Source: Burkholderiales bacterium (GTDB lineage Bacteria; Pseudomonadota; Gammaproteobacteria; Burkholderiales; Burkholderiaceae_E). Taken from it: DNA of 24,274 nucleotides. This document shows, one piece after another, positions 21,512 to 24,274 of the stretch. Numbering within the stretch: position 1 is the first letter of the stretch; each line of letters begins with the position of its first letter. Location: contig JAIYAG010000606.1 in NCBI GenBank assembly GCA_027489195.1, forward strand, positions 1 to 24,274, written 5' to 3'. A program made the position numbers and the translations under genes. The notes under the pieces were generated by a model. That model ran no database searches. It had not been told where the DNA came from and worked only from the letters and a program-made list of their open reading frames with translations.

Positions 21512-21903
21512 GATACCCCATCGCCATCGAACCCGGTACGCGTCGACGCGCCTGGGGTGTCGTCGTCCCCGACCTGCCCGGTTGCTTCTCGGCGGCCGAT
21601 TCCGGTGTCGACGAAGCGATCGACAAGGCTCGAGAGGCGATCGCGGTCTGGATCGAGTCGGCGGTCGATGCGGGCGAGGCGATCCCCGTGCCGTCGTCGA
21701 TCGATGCGCTTCGCAAGTCACCGGACTACGAAGGCTGGATCTGGGCGGTGGTCGACGTGGATCCGGCGATCCTCGACGAGACGGTCGAGCGCGTGAACAT
21801 CACGCTGCCGCGTCGGGTGCTCGCACGGCTCGACGCGAAGGCGCGGCAGGCCGGGGCGACGCGGTCGGGGTTCATCGCTCAGCTTGCGCTGGCGGCGAAG
21901 TGA
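21508..21903 (+). CDS. hicB: HicB-type antitoxin
   Basis: The protein is 131 aa from the ATG at 21508, which overlaps the hicA stop. The N-terminal domain is the degraded RNase H-like HicB fold: GVVVPDLPGCFSAADS (17-32), then VDEAIDKAREAIAVWIE and the VPVPSSIDAL region. The C-terminal ERVNITLPRRVLARLDAKAR (94-113) and ATRSGFIAQLAL form a ribbon-helix-helix DNA-binding domain. It neutralises HicA and probably represses the operon. The last 25 nt overlap, on the opposite strand, an out-of-place vapB fragment. The gene looks complete. Confidence 0.88.
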   Translation: MRYPIAIEPGTRRRAWGVVVPDLPGCFSAADSGVDEAIDKAREAIAVWIESAVDAGEAIPVPSSIDALRKSPDYEGWIWAVVDVDPAILDETVERVNITLPRRVLARLDAKARQAGATRSGFIAQLALAAK

Positions 21904-22031
21904 GGCTCGTGTCGCGTGCAGCGAGCCTGGCGCTGTACCAGAACCTCGGGCGTATCCACCCGGTAGTCCGCTGGCAAGCGCACCGCCTGGCTTGCGCCGA
22001 TAGTCAAGATCTTCGAAGTCTGTCGAGTCAT
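21879..22031 (-). pseudogene. Truncated VapB/VagC-type AbrB-fold antitoxin fragment
   Basis: From the ATG at 22031 the minus strand reads MTRQTSKILTIGASQAVRLP and then ADYRVDTPEVLVQR. This is the N-terminal DNA-binding part of VapB antitoxins, whose usual pattern is KxFxxGxSQAVRLPxxFRxDTxEVxIxR. After about 35 residues the similarity stops and the frame ends at 21879, inside hicB on the other strand (50 aa in total, against about 75-80 for a full antitoxin). A good ribosome site, GGGAGAG, lies 4 nt before an earlier ATG (22035) and 8 nt before this one. No vapC follows. The likely history is that hicAB arrived in, or recombined into, an older vapBC locus and left only this start. Confidence 0.68.
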
Positions 22032-22116
22032 TCATCTCTCCCATCGATGGCCGCGGTTCTCGACCGAGCGCTGCAAGCATATTCGTCGAGCGGCCTGTGA
22101 CGGGCTGGAGAGTCCC

Positions 22117-23445
22117 TCAATCGATCACCACCACCCTCCCGAACGGCGCCTCCACCACCCCCGCCACCCCCTCCGGCACCGCCCAGATCACCGGCCACCG
22201 CGGCCTGAACCGCGCCGGGCCGTCGAGATCCGTCAGCACGACGCCGATGTCCGGCCGCGCGGCATCGGCGGCCTCGAGCAGCGGCGTGAAGTCGGTGCCG
22301 CCGCGGCCCTGCACGGTCAGCGCGGGCAGGCGGACCTCGCCCGGATCGAAGCGCTCGATGCGCCGCACGCGGTCGTCGCCGATCACCAGCACCAGGCCGG
22401 CCTCGGCGCGCCGCGCGATGGCCTCGATCTCGCGCACGAAGCGCTCGAGCAGCGCGTCGTCGATGGAGCCGGAGACGTCGGCGATGACGGCCAGCCGGGG
22501 CACCCGGCGGCTCGAGGTGGTGCCGGGCTCGAAGGGCATGCGGTGGCCGGCGCGGTTGCGGCCCTGGTTGGCGAGCCATGAGCGCGATGGGCGGGACCAC
22601 GACAGCTCGGGGCGCATCGCCAGGCTGCGAGCCAGGCGCACGCGCAGGGTCTGCTCCCAGGGCGTGCGGCTGCGCGGCAGGTCGGCGCCGAGGCTGCGCA
22701 GCATGGAGTGCAGGCCGTCGCCGGCATGCGCGCGCACGAGGCGCTCGGCCCACTCGCGCAGGCGCTCGGCCTCGCCTTCGGGGGGCTCGTTCTCGGCGGT
22801 GCCGGTCAGCAGGTCGACGGGCGTGTCGCCGCCGAGCGCGCGCACGCGGGCGGCGCGCGGGCCGTCGCGGCGGGGCTCGCCGTCCTCCTTCGGCAGGCGG
22901 TCGTCGAGGGTCCGGTACAGGCGCTCGACGTCCCAGGCGGCGAGCAGGCGCGCTGGGTCCTCGTGGACGGCGAGGGTCGCGAACAGCAGGCGCTCGAGGG
23001 TGACGGCGTCGTCGGGCAGGCGCAGCCAGGCGACCTGGCCGAGGGTGGTGTTGACGATCGCGTCGGCGCAGGTGTTGAAGAGCTTCGTGTCGACGTCGCC
23101 GATCCGGCGGCGCAGCGCGACCAGGCGCTGCACGTGGCGCAGCGCGACGTGCAGCACGGCATGGGCGACGAGGCCGGCCTGGCGCTCGACGGGCAGGGCT
23201 TCGAAGGAGGCGCCGTAGCGCAGGGTTTCGCCGTCGGTGACGAGGGGCGGGGCATCGTGGCCGTGGCCGTGGCCGTCGCGGTCGCCGTCGCCGTCGCCCG
23301 CGCCCGCGCCGTCGGAGCGCTCGGCCTGCGCCGGCAGGTCGACGTGCCGCACCCACAGCGCGAGGCCGCCGGTGGACGGCGCGTGCTCGACCATTCGCTC
23401 GACGGCGCGGGTGCCGCGGTGCTCGAAGGGGGCGCGCCCCGGCAT
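22117..23445 (-). CDS. DUF2201 family protein: putative metallopeptidase-like domain plus VWA-like domain
   Basis: The protein is 442 aa from the ATG at 23445. The N-terminal half has a metallopeptidase-like signature, HAVLHVALRH (95-104), and FNTCADAIVN (123-132), typical of the DUF2201 N-terminal domain. The C-terminal domain (about 316-442) is VWA-like with a MIDAS-type DVSGS (323-327), a Thr in GRGGTDFTP (380-388) and Asp406 in LTDLDGP. A Gly/Asp/His-rich linker (about 46-65, GDGDGDRDGHGHGHD) follows a short N-terminal segment. Such proteins are encoded next to MoxR-type AAA+ ATPases and are thought to work with them as metal-dependent chaperone or insertion factors. Here the ATPase gene is 8 nt upstream on the same strand. 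Confidence 0.85.
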   Translation of the reverse strand: MPGRAPFEHRGTRAVERMVEHAPSTGGLALWVRHVDLPAQAERSDGAGAGDGDGDRDGHGHGHDAPPLVTDGETLRYGASFEALPVERQAGLVAHAVLHVALRHVQRLVALRRRIGDVDTKLFNTCADAIVNTTLGQVAWLRLPDDAVTLERLLFATLAVHEDPARLLAAWDVERLYRTLDDRLPKEDGEPRRDGPRAARVRALGGDTPVDLLTGTAENEPPEGEAERLREWAERLVRAHAGDGLHSMLRSLGADLPRSRTPWEQTLRVRLARSLAMRPELSWSRPSRSWLANQGRNRAGHRMPFEPGTTSSRRVPRLAVIADVSGSIDDALLERFVREIEAIARRAEAGLVLVIGDDRVRRIERFDPGEVRLPALTVQGRGGTDFTPLLEAADAARPDIGVVLTDLDGPARFRPRWPVIWAVPEGVAGVVEAPFGRVVVID

Positions 23446-23453
23446 CGCGTCGC

Positions 23454-24274
23454 CTACCCCGCGCGCCGTTCGATGTGCCGTCGGTACGCGTCGCTGTCGA
23501 GCACCGCCGTCTCCAGCCCGCGCTCGAGCGCACGCTGCATCAGCAGCTCCATCGCCAAGGTCTGCGCCTCGCGGATCGGCAGGGGCTCGCGCGCCGGCGC
23601 GTCGGGGAGCTGGTCGACGATCTCCAGCGCGCGCGCCATCGTCGCCTCGTCGTTCGCGGCGCCGAGCAGGCCGTAGACCATGCCGTACAGGCCGTCGAGG
23701 GAGGCGGGCAGGCGCGCGGCGGTGTCGGGGCCGGGGCGTGCGGCGAGCAGCGCGACGACGTCGACCGAGGCGCGCAGCTCGCGCAGCACGCCGAAGAACT
23801 CGGCGGCGTTGGCCGCGCCGATGCGGCCCTGCACGAGGGTGCGCTTGACGCCCTCGGACACGCCGGACTTGAGCACGTCCGACACGTCCTCCCAGCCACG
23901 CGGGCTGGCGCCCACGAGGTGGTCGCCGGCGAGCTGGCTCTCGGTGTCGTCGAGGCGGTCGGGGCGGGTGCGCAGGTAGGCCATCACCTCGGGCGCGAAG
24001 CCGCGCTCGACGGCGTGCGCGAGGAAGGCGTCGACGACGGTCTGCACGTTGAGGTGGAACATGCGGTCGGCGAGCGCGGTGCCCATGTCGTGCACCGCGG
24101 CGCCGTGGAAGCTGGCGTTGCCGGCGGCGACGACCATCCAGCCCTCGGGCAGGCGGTAGTTGCCGACGCGCCGGTCGAGGATCAGCGAGTAGGCGGAGAC
24201 CTGCAGGCGCGGGTCGGCGGCGGTGAGCTCGTCGAGGAACAGCAGGCCGGCGGGGTCGTCGGGCGCGGGCGGGG
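23454..24274 (-). CDS. MoxR-type AAA+ ATPase, C-terminal part (runs off right edge)
   Basis: The reverse strand is open from the window edge to a TAG at 23456-23454 (273 codons). The visible part begins just before a Walker B motif, GLLFLDELT, then ADPRLQVSAYSLILDRRVGN and LPEGWMVVAAGNASF (sensor 1 with Asn). GTALADRMFHLNV follows as the arginine-finger/box VII region. LVGASPRGWEDVSDVL carries the sensor 2 Pro-Arg, and the C-terminal lid is helical. This fits the MoxR branch that partners DUF2201/VWA proteins. The Walker A lies beyond the window and cannot be checked. The gene is upstream of the DUF2201 gene with an 8-nt gap, so the two form an operon and probably one complex. Confidence 0.85.
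   Translation of the reverse strand, partial: PPAPDDPAGLLFLDELTAADPRLQVSAYSLILDRRVGNYRLPEGWMVVAAGNASFHGAAVHDMGTALADRMFHLNVQTVVDAFLAHAVERGFAPEVMAYLRTRPDRLDDTESQLAGDHLVGASPRGWEDVSDVLKSGVSEGVKRTLVQGRIGAANAAEFFGVLRELRASVDVVALLAARPGPDTAARLPASLDGLYGMVYGLLGAANDEATMARALEIVDQLPDAPAREPLPIREAQTLAMELLMQRALERGLETAVLDSDAYRRHIERRAG

Noticed and set aside
23231..23310. Short GC-rich tandem-like repeats in the DUF2201 gene
   Set aside because: They encode the Gly/Asp/His-rich linker in frame and are explained by repeated codons, not by a separate repeat element.

Overview
The window is GC-rich DNA, about 70% by eye, with strong G/C third positions. It is densely packed with genes. It most resembles a chromosomal segment of a beta-proteobacterium, probably Burkholderiales. 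That assignment is inference. It rests on the gene types (long PEP carboxylase followed by a plant-type 6-phosphofructokinase, a BchC homologue, an HpsN-like HisD paralogue, a DUF2201/MoxR pair) and on base composition. I recognise no rRNA, tRNA, CRISPR array, transposase or phage structural gene.

Layout. Positions 1-170 hold the start of an unknown membrane protein (minus). Positions 358-2041 (minus) hold a GntR/FCD regulator behind a membrane fatty-acid-hydroxylase-like di-iron enzyme. The promoter of the enzyme has an extended -10 and a perfect palindrome over the expected start site, so the regulator may control it. Positions 2151-6373 (minus) hold a large RecB-like nuclease/SF1 helicase fusion, translationally coupled by ATGA to a DUF481 outer-membrane protein. 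Positions 6562-10101 are an accessory stretch with a small membrane protein, a FitA antitoxin with a decayed FitB toxin, a DUF4430-like orphan, a membrane-anchored orphan, and an AbrB-type antitoxin with only the tail of its VapC toxin. Positions 10333-14566 are core metabolism: ppc and pfk, 4 nt apart. Positions 14619-15312 are a complete higBA-type module lying between two copies of the pfk 3' end. Positions 15611-19959 hold an alpha/beta hydrolase, divergent bchC, an HpsN/HisD-type dehydrogenase and a nitroreductase. Positions 20125-20361 are a non-coding element with perfect 27-bp inverted ends and nested hairpins. Positions 20390-22031 hold a zinc-ribbon protein, an intact hicAB module and a vapB fragment overlapping hicB. 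Positions 22117-24274 hold a DUF2201 VWA-like protein and its MoxR-type AAA+ partner, which runs off the right edge.

Main message. Between 7.3 and 22 kb there are five toxin-antitoxin loci of different families: two apparently intact (higBA, hicAB) and three in different stages of decay. The higBA module appears to have entered at the 3' end of pfk with a long target duplication whose two copies differ mostly at synonymous sites, so one copy probably arrived from a related genome. The most unusual non-coding object is the 237-nt nested inverted-repeat element upstream of the nitroreductase gene.
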